DNA of 13,678 nucleotides from Caldipriscus sp964426895 (GTDB taxonomy: Bacteria > Hydrothermota > Hydrothermia > LBFQ01), in NCBI GenBank assembly GCA_964426895.1, contig CAYRSH010000043.1, positions 1-13,678 of the forward strand, in the 5' to 3' direction. Positions 1 to 7,350 of the stretch are shown piece after piece. The notes beneath the pieces are model-generated. The model was not told the origin of the DNA. It was given only the letters and a program-made list of their open reading frames with translations, and ran no database searches. The first letter of the stretch is position 1; the number at the start of each line of letters is the position of its first letter. The translations under genes and the position numbers were made by a program.

Positions 1-1196
1 ACATAGCGAGGAGTATAGTGGGTGGTAGGTTGTTGGAGGATAACCTGGATTTTGACAACTGGTGGAACAAACAGTATGCTTTAAGAAAGGATTTCCCATC
101 GGGTTATTCCCCGAGATGTGAAAACTTTTCCCTGGGTTTAATATCTTATGTAATACATAACTATCATTATAGCACTATGGTAAACATCAAAATTTACTTC
201 TTTTGGAGAGTTCCCCATTTTCTTTGGGGTGGAGAAGAGCGTCCTTATGCGGGCAAAAGTATAAGGTTAAGGATGTGGGATATGCTTGGAAGAAAACTCT
301 ACGATACCCTATTGACTACCGGAAGTAGTATAGCGGTTTTTGATGAGAGTGTTAATATTCCAACACCATTTGGAAATTTAAAGGTTGAGGCATATGTTGA
401 AGGGGATTACAGTCCAACCGGTTGCAAACACCTACATCAGGAAAGGGTTGCGTTTGTTCCCCCTTTGGGTAAAGATCTAATACAAGATATATTATATCGC
501 ACACCCGATTTATCATTCATTGCGATAACATATAATTCCGGGTATATAAGGATAATACCTCCCAATACTAACTATCGTGCGGATAGCGGTTATGTGATAT
601 ATACATGGCCTATACAGAGGGCGAGGTGGACGGTTTACGATGTAAATTATCCAGATAGGTGGTCTTTATTTGCGAAGGATAAGGGGCCTTACATAATCTA
701 TCCGGGGGGATGGGAAAAGGTTCCACCTGTAAGGCCGAGGAACATAAGGGTTGTAAGGGTTGATACCGTTTATAGGCTTGTTGAGGTTGCATGGTCTCCA
801 AACGAAGATGCGGATTTAATGAATTACAGGGCTTGCTGGTTTTCTGTGGATGACCCGAGTAGAGGGGGTTGTCCGAATGTTGGAGTGGATACGACTTTTA
901 GTTTAGGTCTCATCAACAAAGGTGAGATGTACGGTTTTTATGTTATCGCGTATGATTACGATGGTAATGCGAGTATTCCATCGGATACGGTTTATGGTGG
1001 ATGGGCAGGTGATATAACTTTTGGGTTTAATAGGGGAAAGGATTTGACATTTAAGGGTAAAGGGGAAAGGAAAATAATGGTTTATGATGTTGAGGGTAGG
1101 TTGGTTTATGAAGGGGAGGAGAGGGGGTTTAAGGGTAGTAAAGGGGTTTATTTCATAGTTTTTGATGGGAAAGTTAAAAAGGAGGTTGTAAGATGA
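1..1196 (+). CDS. Secreted protein, 3' part: Fn3 domain plus C-terminal sorting-like tail
   Basis: The frame is open to the left edge (codons run ATA GCG AGG AGT ATA GTG from base 3), so this is the C-terminal part of a longer protein. The GTG at 18 is probably internal; residue numbers here count from it. The first ~235 residues are rich in Tyr, Trp and Pro, look like beta-strand material, and match no family I know. Residues ~236-328 resemble a fibronectin type III domain (PPVRPRNIRVVRV, VEVAWSPNEDADLMNY, FYVIAYDYDGNASIPSD). Residues ~329-392 resemble the type IX secretion C-terminal sorting domain: a KIMVYDVEGRLVYEG strand pair, then GVYFIVFDGKVKKEVVR. This suggests a protein exported across the outer membrane and left on the cell surface. 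The downstream lipoprotein overlaps its stop by ATGA, so the two are co-transcribed. The secretion route is inferred from the tail alone. Confidence 0.75.
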   Translation, partial: IARSIVGGRLLEDNLDFDNWWNKQYALRKDFPSGYSPRCENFSLGLISYVIHNYHYSTMVNIKIYFFWRVPHFLWGGEERPYAGKSIRLRMWDMLGRKLYDTLLTTGSSIAVFDESVNIPTPFGNLKVEAYVEGDYSPTGCKHLHQERVAFVPPLGKDLIQDILYRTPDLSFIAITYNSGYIRIIPPNTNYRADSGYVIYTWPIQRARWTVYDVNYPDRWSLFAKDKGPYIIYPGGWEKVPPVRPRNIRVVRVDTVYRLVEVAWSPNEDADLMNYRACWFSVDDPSRGGCPNVGVDTTFSLGLINKGEMYGFYVIAYDYDGNASIPSDTVYGGWAGDITFGFNRGKDLTFKGKGERKIMVYDVEGRLVYEGEERGFKGSKGVYFIVFDGKVKKEVVR

Positions 1197-1921
1197 AAAG
1201 GTTGATTTTGGTTTTCTCTTTGCTTGTATTGGCGCTTTTTGGGTGTAAAAAGAGGGGTGAGGAATGCCCTCCACCGGACTATGTTTCCCTGGATAGTGTT
1301 GAATACATAGACAGCGGTAAGGTTATAAGGGTATATTGGGAAGTCTATCAAGACCTCGTGGATTCATTTAAATTCCTCTGCGACGGTGTGGATACCATGG
1401 CAATTCCGCATCATCTCTACGAGGAGAGGGAAGGGATTTGGATATACTATACAGATATTGATACCTTAATAGTTCTCAAATGCGATGTGATTTATGCAAG
1501 GATATATAAGGGAAACGATAGCCCTAACTGGTTGAGTTTAGACTTAGTATCAGGCTTCTGGGATGGGTTGCTTATAAGAAATGATACAATAATTTACGAT
1601 TATCCCGATGTTTTCCACTTGGGAAGAATTATACCCTTAGGAGATAGTTTAAAAATAGTTTCCCTTGGGAATGCTTACTTTAAAAAGTTTTCCGGGATGA
1701 TAGGGGATATACCTCCGGTTGGTTATGATAGCGTTTATGTTGTTAAGGGTTTATCGGATACCGTAACCCTATGGTTTGATAGAAACGGGAACGGCGTTTT
1801 TGATTATGGGACGGATAAGTTTGGGGTTATGGGGTTCATAAAAAGCGATAGCGCCTATAATCCCCTTGGACTTTTTATAAGCGAAGACCCAAGAAACAGG
1901 ATTTTGTATATAAGGTGGTAG
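1193..1921 (+). CDS. Predicted lipoprotein with a Ca-binding-loop-like motif, function unknown
   Basis: The protein has 242 residues. The N-terminus MKRLILVFSLLVLALFGC is a lipoprotein signal peptide: Lys-Arg n-region, hydrophobic core, and lipobox LFGC with Cys18 as the predicted lipidated residue. The mature protein is acidic and Tyr/Trp-rich, with predicted beta strands and no membrane segment. Residues 196-204 (DRNGNGVFD) match the DxNGNGxxD loop seen in dockerin or EF-hand-like calcium sites. The ATG overlaps the stop of the upstream secreted-protein gene (ATGA at 1193-1196), and AAGGAGG ends 7 nt before it, which fixes the start. Co-expression with a secreted Fn3 protein suggests a cell-envelope role. 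I recognise no family; the calcium site is inference. Confidence 0.8.
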   Translation: MKRLILVFSLLVLALFGCKKRGEECPPPDYVSLDSVEYIDSGKVIRVYWEVYQDLVDSFKFLCDGVDTMAIPHHLYEEREGIWIYYTDIDTLIVLKCDVIYARIYKGNDSPNWLSLDLVSGFWDGLLIRNDTIIYDYPDVFHLGRIIPLGDSLKIVSLGNAYFKKFSGMIGDIPPVGYDSVYVVKGLSDTVTLWFDRNGNGVFDYGTDKFGVMGFIKSDSAYNPLGLFISEDPRNRILYIRW

Positions 1922-1940
1922 AGATAAAAATATACCCCTT

Positions 1941-1946
1941 TACAAT
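1941..1946 (+). promoter_or_regulatory. -10 box TACAAT for a leaderless ligA transcript
   Basis: TACAAT lies 8 nt before the ligA ATG at 1955 in a 33-bp gap after the lipoprotein gene. No Shine-Dalgarno sequence lies between it and the ATG (the intervening bases are TCCCAATT), and I see no convincing -35 hexamer at normal spacing. Transcription would begin at or next to the ATG. Confidence 0.5.
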
Positions 1947-1954
1947 TCCCAATT

Positions 1955-3946
1955 ATGGCCGTTCCAAAGGAGGTGGTTGAAGAGGTAGAAAGGTTAAGGG
2001 AACTCATACGGAAATACGATTACTACTATTATGTTTTGAACAATCCATTGGTTTCGGATGCCGAATACGATGAGTTGAAGAGGAAACTTATAGAACTTGA
2101 AAGGAAGTACCCGGAACTCATAACACCGGACAGCCCAACCCAAAGGGTAGGGGCACTCCCAAGGAAGGAATTCCCAAATGTAAAACACTCTTTACCCATG
2201 CTATCCCTTGAAGATGCGAGAAACGAGGAGGAAATAAAGGAGATTTACAACAGAATTTTAAGGATGACCGGGGATGAGGTGGAATTTTGCATAGAACCAA
2301 AATTTGATGGTACATCCTTGGAGTTGGTGTATGAAAAAGGTGTATTGGTTAAAGCAATAACAAGGGGGGATGGATATACGGGTGAGGATGTAACCCCAAA
2401 CGCAAAAACCATAAAAACCATTCCCCTCCGTTTGTTTGAAGACATAAGCATTGAAATAAGGGGAGAGGTTGTTATATCAAAAGAGAATTTCAAACGGTTA
2501 AACGAGGAGCTGATAAACAAGGGTGAAAAACCCTTTGCAAACCCGAGAAACGCAGCAGCGGGTTCCTTAATGCAACTCGATAGCAGGATTACGGCTTCAA
2601 GGCCTTTGGAATTTATAGTTTGGGGATTCGGATTGAGCGGGATAAAGTTTGAAAAACAATCGGAATTTTTGGAAAGGGCGGAAAAGTTGGGTTTTAAAGT
2701 CCCAAAGCCGAGAGTTGTAAAGACTTTGGAAGGGATTTTGGAGGTATATAGAAAATGGGAAGAAAGTAGGGATGCGTATCCGTACGAATTGGATGGTATG
2801 GTGGTTAAGGTTAATGATGTGGAACTCTGGGATAAACTCGGATATACAGCCCGTGCGCCGAGATGGGCCTTTGCCGCAAAGTTTAAACCCCGTGAAAAAA
2901 CGACAAAACTCCTAAATGTAGTCTGGCAGGTGGGTAGAACGGGAATAATAACCCCTGTTGCGGAATTGCAGCCCGTTGAAATAGGTGGCGCAATTGTTTC
3001 ACGTGCAACATTACACAATGTTGATATACTGAAAAAGTTAAATGTAAAAATCGGGGATACGGTAATAGTTTCACGGGCGGGTGATGTGATTCCCCAAATA
3101 ATAAAACCCATAGAAGAACTCAGGACGGGAAACGAAAGGGATATAGAAATCCCCGATAAGTGTCCCGTATGCGGTGGTGAAGTGGCGCGGGAAGGTCCGT
3201 TTTTAAAATGCTTAAACCTATCCTGTCCGGCAAAATTATCCGCGAGTATAAAGCATTTGGCGAGGAGGGAAGCGTTTGATATAGAAGGCTTGGGCGAAAG
3301 AACGGCAAAGTTACTTGTGGAGAAGGGACTGGTAAAGGATATAGCGGATATTTTTAATTTGAGAAAAGAGGATTTAAAGAGATTGCCCGGTTTTTCCGAT
3401 ATATCATCCGAACAGTTAATCTTAGCCATTGAAAGGTCTAAGAGGATAAGGCTTGATAAGTTTATACACGCTTTGGGTATTCCGGGGGTTGGAGAGGCTA
3501 CGGCAAATCTGCTTGCCGAAAGGTTTAAAAATTTGGAATCTCTTATGAACGCTTCAAAATTTGAATTAATGAAAATTAAGGGTATAGGTCCAGAAACGGC
3601 AAACGCAATTGTTAGGTTTTTCTCCGATGAAAGGAATAGGAATTCAATTAAAAAGATGTTGGAATACGGGGTGGAGGTGTATTACGGTGAGGAGAAAAAG
3701 GGCCCTCTATCCGGTAAGGTATTTGTTTTCACCGGAGAACTTGATTGTTGTCCGAGGAATAAAGCCAAACAGATGGTGGAAGAACTCGGTGGTCAAACCG
3801 CGGATACGGTTTCCAAGAGGGTTCATTATTTGGTTGTTGGAAAAAATCCGGGTTCAAAACTGCAAAAGGCCCAAAAACTCGGTATAACAATTATTGACGA
3901 GAAAGAATTCCTGCGAATGATAGAAGAGGCAAAAAAATCTACCTAA
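1955..3946 (+). CDS. ligA: NAD-dependent DNA ligase LigA
   Basis: LigA seals nicks in duplex DNA using NAD+, joining Okazaki fragments and finishing repair patches. At 663 residues it is close to the usual ~670, with all domains in order. Domain Ia (YYYYVLNNPLVSDAEYDEL, ~22-41) binds NMN. The adenylation domain carries the KxDG motif (EPKFDG) with Lys116 as the AMP-accepting lysine, followed by TRGDGYTGEDVTPN (~136-149). An OB-fold follows (~315-400; VGRTGIITPVAELQPV). The Zn finger uses Cys403, 406, 419 and 424. Helix-hairpin-helix repeats (~430-560) include GIPGVGEATA and IKGIGPETA. A BRCT domain (~584-657) contains FTGELDCCPRNKA. The ATG at 1955 gives the standard N-terminus. There is no SD; a -10 box just upstream suggests a leaderless mRNA. 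The 3' end overlaps the convergent SpoIID-like gene by 8 bp. Confidence 0.97.
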   Translation: MAVPKEVVEEVERLRELIRKYDYYYYVLNNPLVSDAEYDELKRKLIELERKYPELITPDSPTQRVGALPRKEFPNVKHSLPMLSLEDARNEEEIKEIYNRILRMTGDEVEFCIEPKFDGTSLELVYEKGVLVKAITRGDGYTGEDVTPNAKTIKTIPLRLFEDISIEIRGEVVISKENFKRLNEELINKGEKPFANPRNAAAGSLMQLDSRITASRPLEFIVWGFGLSGIKFEKQSEFLERAEKLGFKVPKPRVVKTLEGILEVYRKWEESRDAYPYELDGMVVKVNDVELWDKLGYTARAPRWAFAAKFKPREKTTKLLNVVWQVGRTGIITPVAELQPVEIGGAIVSRATLHNVDILKKLNVKIGDTVIVSRAGDVIPQIIKPIEELRTGNERDIEIPDKCPVCGGEVAREGPFLKCLNLSCPAKLSASIKHLARREAFDIEGLGERTAKLLVEKGLVKDIADIFNLRKEDLKRLPGFSDISSEQLILAIERSKRIRLDKFIHALGIPGVGEATANLLAERFKNLESLMNASKFELMKIKGIGPETANAIVRFFSDERNRNSIKKMLEYGVEVYYGEEKKGPLSGKVFVFTGELDCCPRNKAKQMVEELGGQTADTVSKRVHYLVVGKNPGSKLQKAQKLGITIIDEKEFLRMIEEAKKST

Positions 3947-4901
3947 TCCTCACAACACTCGCCCCTTTGTAATAAAATTCCAATATCTCTTTATATGTCC
4001 ATCCCCTATTAGCCTTTAACATGGCCCCCCTTTGGCATAAACCCGTCCCGTGTCCCCTACCCGTACCTATGAATATAACACCGGTTGAAGTGCACCAATA
4101 GGCGAATACGGCACTGGGTAAGCCGAATTTTTCCCGGAAATCATAAGCGTATAGTGTATCCCCATCTAAAACCATTATATAAGCCCTTAAAGTTCCGGGT
4201 ATCCTCTTAACATATGGGCAAGTTTTCAAAGGGACGAAAACCTTCCAAGTGTAATGCTCGTCCTCATCCTTAAAACAATCGGGATCTTCACCCGTCCAAA
4301 AATACGGAATATCCCTACCACCTTTCCAAATATACTTGGGCTCGCAAAACCATCCACCGCACGATGCGTGAAATAGAACCTCTACCGGTTTCCCCTCATA
4401 CGACAATATTTCCCCTTCCGTTTCCTTTACGGCCTTGTAGTGTATAGGTTTAACCTTATCAAAACCCAAATAAACCTGACAGTGATCCGAATCGCAGGTA
4501 TGGGCATAACCGTGTCTTAATCCCCACCTGACCAAAAAAGTCCTCGCCAAAATCGTTTGGGCTTTTAAAGCCTCCAATGGTGCATCTCCGGATTCGGAAG
4601 CCACAACTGATGCCAAGTAATCATCAAGGGGAACCTTGTTTATAACCCTAATACCCCCATCAATGTATGTAAATTCAACTACACCTTTATACTTGCCCTC
4701 CACAGGTTCAATGAATGTAGGATTTTCTGTATGGAAAACCTTCTTTTTAACCCCATTTACATATATAAAACCCCCTTCTACCGAAATTTTAAAAATTTTT
4801 CCCCCAACCTTTATCCTTGCGGATTTTATAAGGCTTCCACCAAAAAGGGCAACCTTTACGCTATCCGGTAAAAGGGAAGAGAGGATAATTAATAAAATCA
4901 C
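3939..4901 (-). CDS. SpoIID/LytB-domain protein, probable peptidoglycan lytic transglycosylase
   Basis: The protein has 320 residues. SpoIID enzymes cleave denuded glycan strands; LytB relatives stimulate amidases. It begins with a short hydrophobic stretch (MILLIILSSLLP) that could be a signal peptide, so it probably acts in the periplasm. The SpoIID signature DDYLASVVASES (~93-104) places Glu103 at the catalytic acid position. A Cys/His-rich part (CDSDHC 136-141, HASCGG 178-183) resembles the metal site of characterised SpoIID proteins. The C-terminal motif GRGHGTGLCQRGA (281-293) corresponds to the family's GHGVGMSQYGA. It starts at GTG overlapping the stop of the RecJ-like gene (GTGA), with no clear SD, so translation is probably coupled. 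As last gene of the ptsH unit it overlaps ligA tail-to-tail by 8 bp. Nothing here implies sporulation; such proteins occur widely outside spore formers. Confidence 0.9.
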   Translation of the reverse strand: MILLIILSSLLPDSVKVALFGGSLIKSARIKVGGKIFKISVEGGFIYVNGVKKKVFHTENPTFIEPVEGKYKGVVEFTYIDGGIRVINKVPLDDYLASVVASESGDAPLEALKAQTILARTFLVRWGLRHGYAHTCDSDHCQVYLGFDKVKPIHYKAVKETEGEILSYEGKPVEVLFHASCGGWFCEPKYIWKGGRDIPYFWTGEDPDCFKDEDEHYTWKVFVPLKTCPYVKRIPGTLRAYIMVLDGDTLYAYDFREKFGLPSAVFAYWCTSTGVIFIGTGRGHGTGLCQRGAMLKANRGWTYKEILEFYYKGASVVRIR

Positions 4902-6457
4902 TCGGCACGCTTTAACTCTTCTATTTTTAGCCCGTCCTGTGTTGTTTGAATAAGGACTTTTGCTATGGTATCCTGCGAATACAAACCCAAGTACCCGTGA
5001 TCATCTATAACCCTAATGCCGAGTAAGTGATTGTTTATCTCGCCGAGTTTCCCCTTAACCAGAACAAATACATTTAAACCCAGATAGCCAACCTTACCCA
5101 AGTCTTTAAAGAACTTTTCATTTACATCCGATACATCAACCGTTAAGTCAGCCGAGGCTTCGGTGTAATCTATCTCTCCCAATTGCGAAAAGAACTCATC
5201 AAGTTCTTCCATTAAACTCGGTAAAAAGGCCTCATCCATACTGAAACCGGAGGCGAGTTTATGCCCTCCATAATCTATAAGCATCCAAGAAATGTATTCC
5301 AAAAGGTTTAGGGTATCAAATCCCTGAGGAGCCCTTATCTCCCCTATGACCTTTCCATCGCTCCTCCTCCCAAGTACTATAACGGGTATTTTAAACCTTT
5401 CCTTCAACCTGCTTGCTATATATCCCAAATATCCAGAGCCCTTTTTCCCCAAATCCACAAGAATGTAAGGCCTTGAAACGGATATTTCGCTTAGGATTTT
5501 TTCAAACAGGTTTTCCGCACCCTTATACCATAGGTCGGATAGGGTTATGAGCCTTTTCATAATCTCCTCAACGGTGTTTATATCCTCGCTTATAAGCAAC
5601 TCTACACCTTCATGCCTATTACCCTCCGTACGGGATGATGCTATAACATTCATTATATCGTAAAGCGTTGGTTTTTTACCCTTTATGTTTTCGTACGCCT
5701 TTGCAAAGGGAAAGGTATAGGACAAGAATATTTCCTCGGCCTTGGAATATATAGCCTTGTTTTCGCTAAACAAAGGCATCCTATCGGCTATTATTCCCAA
5801 GGAAACCCACACCAAATATTCCGGCTTCTCGGAAATTATATCCTCTAACGACCAGTGTTTCATAAGCCTCAATAAGTACCAAGCAAATTTAAACGCAACA
5901 GCAGAACCCGACAGATAAGGATAAGCCCCTCCCCTCTTGGGATTTATAAGGGGATAGTTGGGGTTTTCCACAAGAATTTCATGGTGATCGGTTACTATAA
6001 CCTCTATACCGTATCCATGCGCTTTATCTATCTCCTCTTGGGCATTGGTGCAACAGTCGGTTGTTATTATCAATTTTATATCGTTTTTCCTCGCGTAATC
6101 CAAGCCTTCGTCGTTTATGGTATGCCCTCCAGGTGCTTTCTTATCGGGTATATAGTAAAAAACCCTACCCCCGCAAGTTTTTAAAGCATCCATGAGGGTT
6201 GCAATACCACTCACCCCATCCGCATCGTCGTGTCCCCAAACCAAGATATTCTCCTTTCTTCCTATTACCTTTGCCACTATTTTAGCGGCATTTTCCACAT
6301 CGGGCATCATTTCGGGGGGAACCAAGTTTTCTATGCTCGGGTTAAATGTTACCTCCAAAAGTATCTCGTCGTTTATACCCTTATCCACCAATATCTTCGC
6401 TACCAAAGGATGTATATCCCTCTCCACAATTGCGGATAAAATATCTCCTTTTATCAC
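4898..6457 (-). CDS. RecJ-like DHH/DHHA1 phosphoesterase (single-strand nuclease)
   Basis: The protein has 519 residues, against ~570 for classical RecJ. RecJ degrades single-stranded DNA 5'-3' in recombination and mismatch or base-excision repair. Visible DHH motifs, all with metal-binding Asp/His residues: I, GHDDADG (75-81); II, TTDCCTN (132-138); III, VTDHHE (155-160); IV, GIIADRMPL (221-229). The DHHA1 domain (~326-405) has GGHKLASG (397-404), matching the GGHxxAAG signature. The C-terminal ~90 residues are shorter and diverged from the usual RecJ OB-fold, and I do not see the conserved EPFGxGNP motif. Start: GTG, with AAGGAGG ending 6 nt upstream inside the end of the YceD gene; the upstream stop is only 3 nt before the start. 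Motif I (GHDDADG rather than GDYDVDG) looks closer to archaeal RecJ/GAN-type proteins, so the RNA/DNA preference is uncertain. Confidence 0.88.
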   Translation of the reverse strand: MIKGDILSAIVERDIHPLVAKILVDKGINDEILLEVTFNPSIENLVPPEMMPDVENAAKIVAKVIGRKENILVWGHDDADGVSGIATLMDALKTCGGRVFYYIPDKKAPGGHTINDEGLDYARKNDIKLIITTDCCTNAQEEIDKAHGYGIEVIVTDHHEILVENPNYPLINPKRGGAYPYLSGSAVAFKFAWYLLRLMKHWSLEDIISEKPEYLVWVSLGIIADRMPLFSENKAIYSKAEEIFLSYTFPFAKAYENIKGKKPTLYDIMNVIASSRTEGNRHEGVELLISEDINTVEEIMKRLITLSDLWYKGAENLFEKILSEISVSRPYILVDLGKKGSGYLGYIASRLKERFKIPVIVLGRRSDGKVIGEIRAPQGFDTLNLLEYISWMLIDYGGHKLASGFSMDEAFLPSLMEELDEFFSQLGEIDYTEASADLTVDVSDVNEKFFKDLGKVGYLGLNVFVLVKGKLGEINNHLLGIRVIDDHGYLGLYSQDTIAKVLIQTTQDGLKIEELKRAE

Positions 6458-6460
6458 TTC

Positions 6461-6967
6461 TCACCTCCTTTTTGCGGCATTTATAATATCGCCCAACTTT
6501 ATCCCCTCCTTTTTGTGGTTATGAGGAACCCCATTCATCTTAACCCCACATACGGGGCATATACCCAAACAATTTTCAGAACATAAGGGGTTTATAGGCA
6601 GAGTTGCTATAAATATATCCCTTATTAACGGCAAAACATCTATTTCATCCCTTTCTATTGTTAAGGTTTCCACATCCATATCGCTTAGTCTTTCCAGACT
6701 CTCATAACCCTTGCGTAAGATGTTCTCATCTTCAAATACATATTCCCTCTCAAACTCATCCAAGCAGCGGGAACACACAAATTTCATAGTTGTCTTTCCC
6801 GAAATGCGGATTTTATAACCTATATCGGTTTTTTGAACCTTTATATTCACATCTATATCCTCTAAAATCTCATATTCCCCCGAATATTCCAAATCTTCGG
6901 GGGAAAGCGTAGTATGAAAATCCTTAGGCTCGTACCCTATATCCTTTAAAAGGATTAAAACCTTCAT
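6461..6967 (-). CDS. YceD/DUF177 family protein
   Basis: The protein has 168 residues, the usual size for DUF177 (YceD). The family is linked to 23S rRNA and ribosome accumulation in bacteria and plants; the biochemical activity is unsettled. It carries two paired-cysteine blocks typical of the family: CSRCLDEFE (Cys65, Cys68) and, near the C-terminus, CSENCLGICPVCG (Cys129, 133, 137, 140), matching the consensus C...CkGlCpxCG. These probably bind zinc. The ATG overlaps the nusB stop (ATGA) and has AAGGAGG 10 nt upstream. In many bacteria this gene directly precedes rpmF (ribosomal protein L32); here it is followed after 3 nt by the RecJ-like gene and no rpmF is present. Family assignment is strong; role is inferred from family. 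Confidence 0.88.
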   Translation of the reverse strand: MKVLILLKDIGYEPKDFHTTLSPEDLEYSGEYEILEDIDVNIKVQKTDIGYKIRISGKTTMKFVCSRCLDEFEREYVFEDENILRKGYESLERLSDMDVETLTIERDEIDVLPLIRDIFIATLPINPLCSENCLGICPVCGVKMNGVPHNHKKEGIKLGDIINAAKRR

Positions 6968-7350
6968 TTTTTAATTACCTCCTTAAAACTTTTTAGAACC
7001 CCCATCACGAATGATGGGGATTTATCCGAAGAAAAAACGCGGGCGAATGTTCCATACGAGGGTATTACCTCATCCGGGTTTTCACCCATTAATATCTCAC
7101 ACATACCCCCCAATATAGCCGATCTATCAAGATCCAAAAGCCTTTCAACCCTCCAACCCACGAGAATATATGACAGTTCTTTTAAAACCTCCTCTTTATT
7201 CCTTATGTAAAAATCTATTAACTTTTCAAGTTTCTTTATCCTATCACCTTCAACCTCTTTGCCAAAGTTTTCCAAAAAGGTCTCTTTATCAACTCCAACC
7301 AAATTGTCCAAATATATAAACCTTACAAACAATTCCCTAACTTTATCCAT
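6964..7350 (-). CDS. nusB: NusB-family transcription antitermination protein
   Basis: The protein has 128 residues and is predicted all-helical, close to NusB length (~130-145). NusB pairs with NusE (ribosomal protein S10) on boxA RNA and supports rRNA transcription antitermination. Family landmarks: GWRVERLLDLDRSAILGGMCEIL (65-87; the W-x-x-x-R-L...-D-R-x-I-L-...-E pattern), and SSDKSPSFVMGVLKSF (107-122), matching the usual S-x-x-FVNGVL. The Arg-rich N-terminus of many NusBs is reduced (MDKVRELFVRFIYL), so RNA affinity could differ. I chose ATG 7350 over the adjacent TTG because GGAGGG then sits 5 nt upstream. The start overlaps the ptsI stop by 8 nt, and the stop overlaps the YceD start (ATGA). 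Divergence makes NusB likely rather than certain. Confidence 0.85.
   Translation of the reverse strand: MDKVRELFVRFIYLDNLVGVDKETFLENFGKEVEGDRIKKLEKLIDFYIRNKEEVLKELSYILVGWRVERLLDLDRSAILGGMCEILMGENPDEVIPSYGTFARVFSSDKSPSFVMGVLKSFKEVIKK

Noticed and set aside
2245..3429. A 394-codon open frame on the minus strand, opposite ligA
   Set aside because: Lies wholly inside a complete, motif-confirmed ligA; its translation is Ser/Phe/Pro-rich and low-complexity as expected of an antisense shadow, with no SD or promoter pattern.
3939..4901. SpoIID-like gene as evidence of sporulation
   Set aside because: SpoIID/LytB-domain proteins are common in non-sporulating bacteria and no other sporulation gene is in the window.
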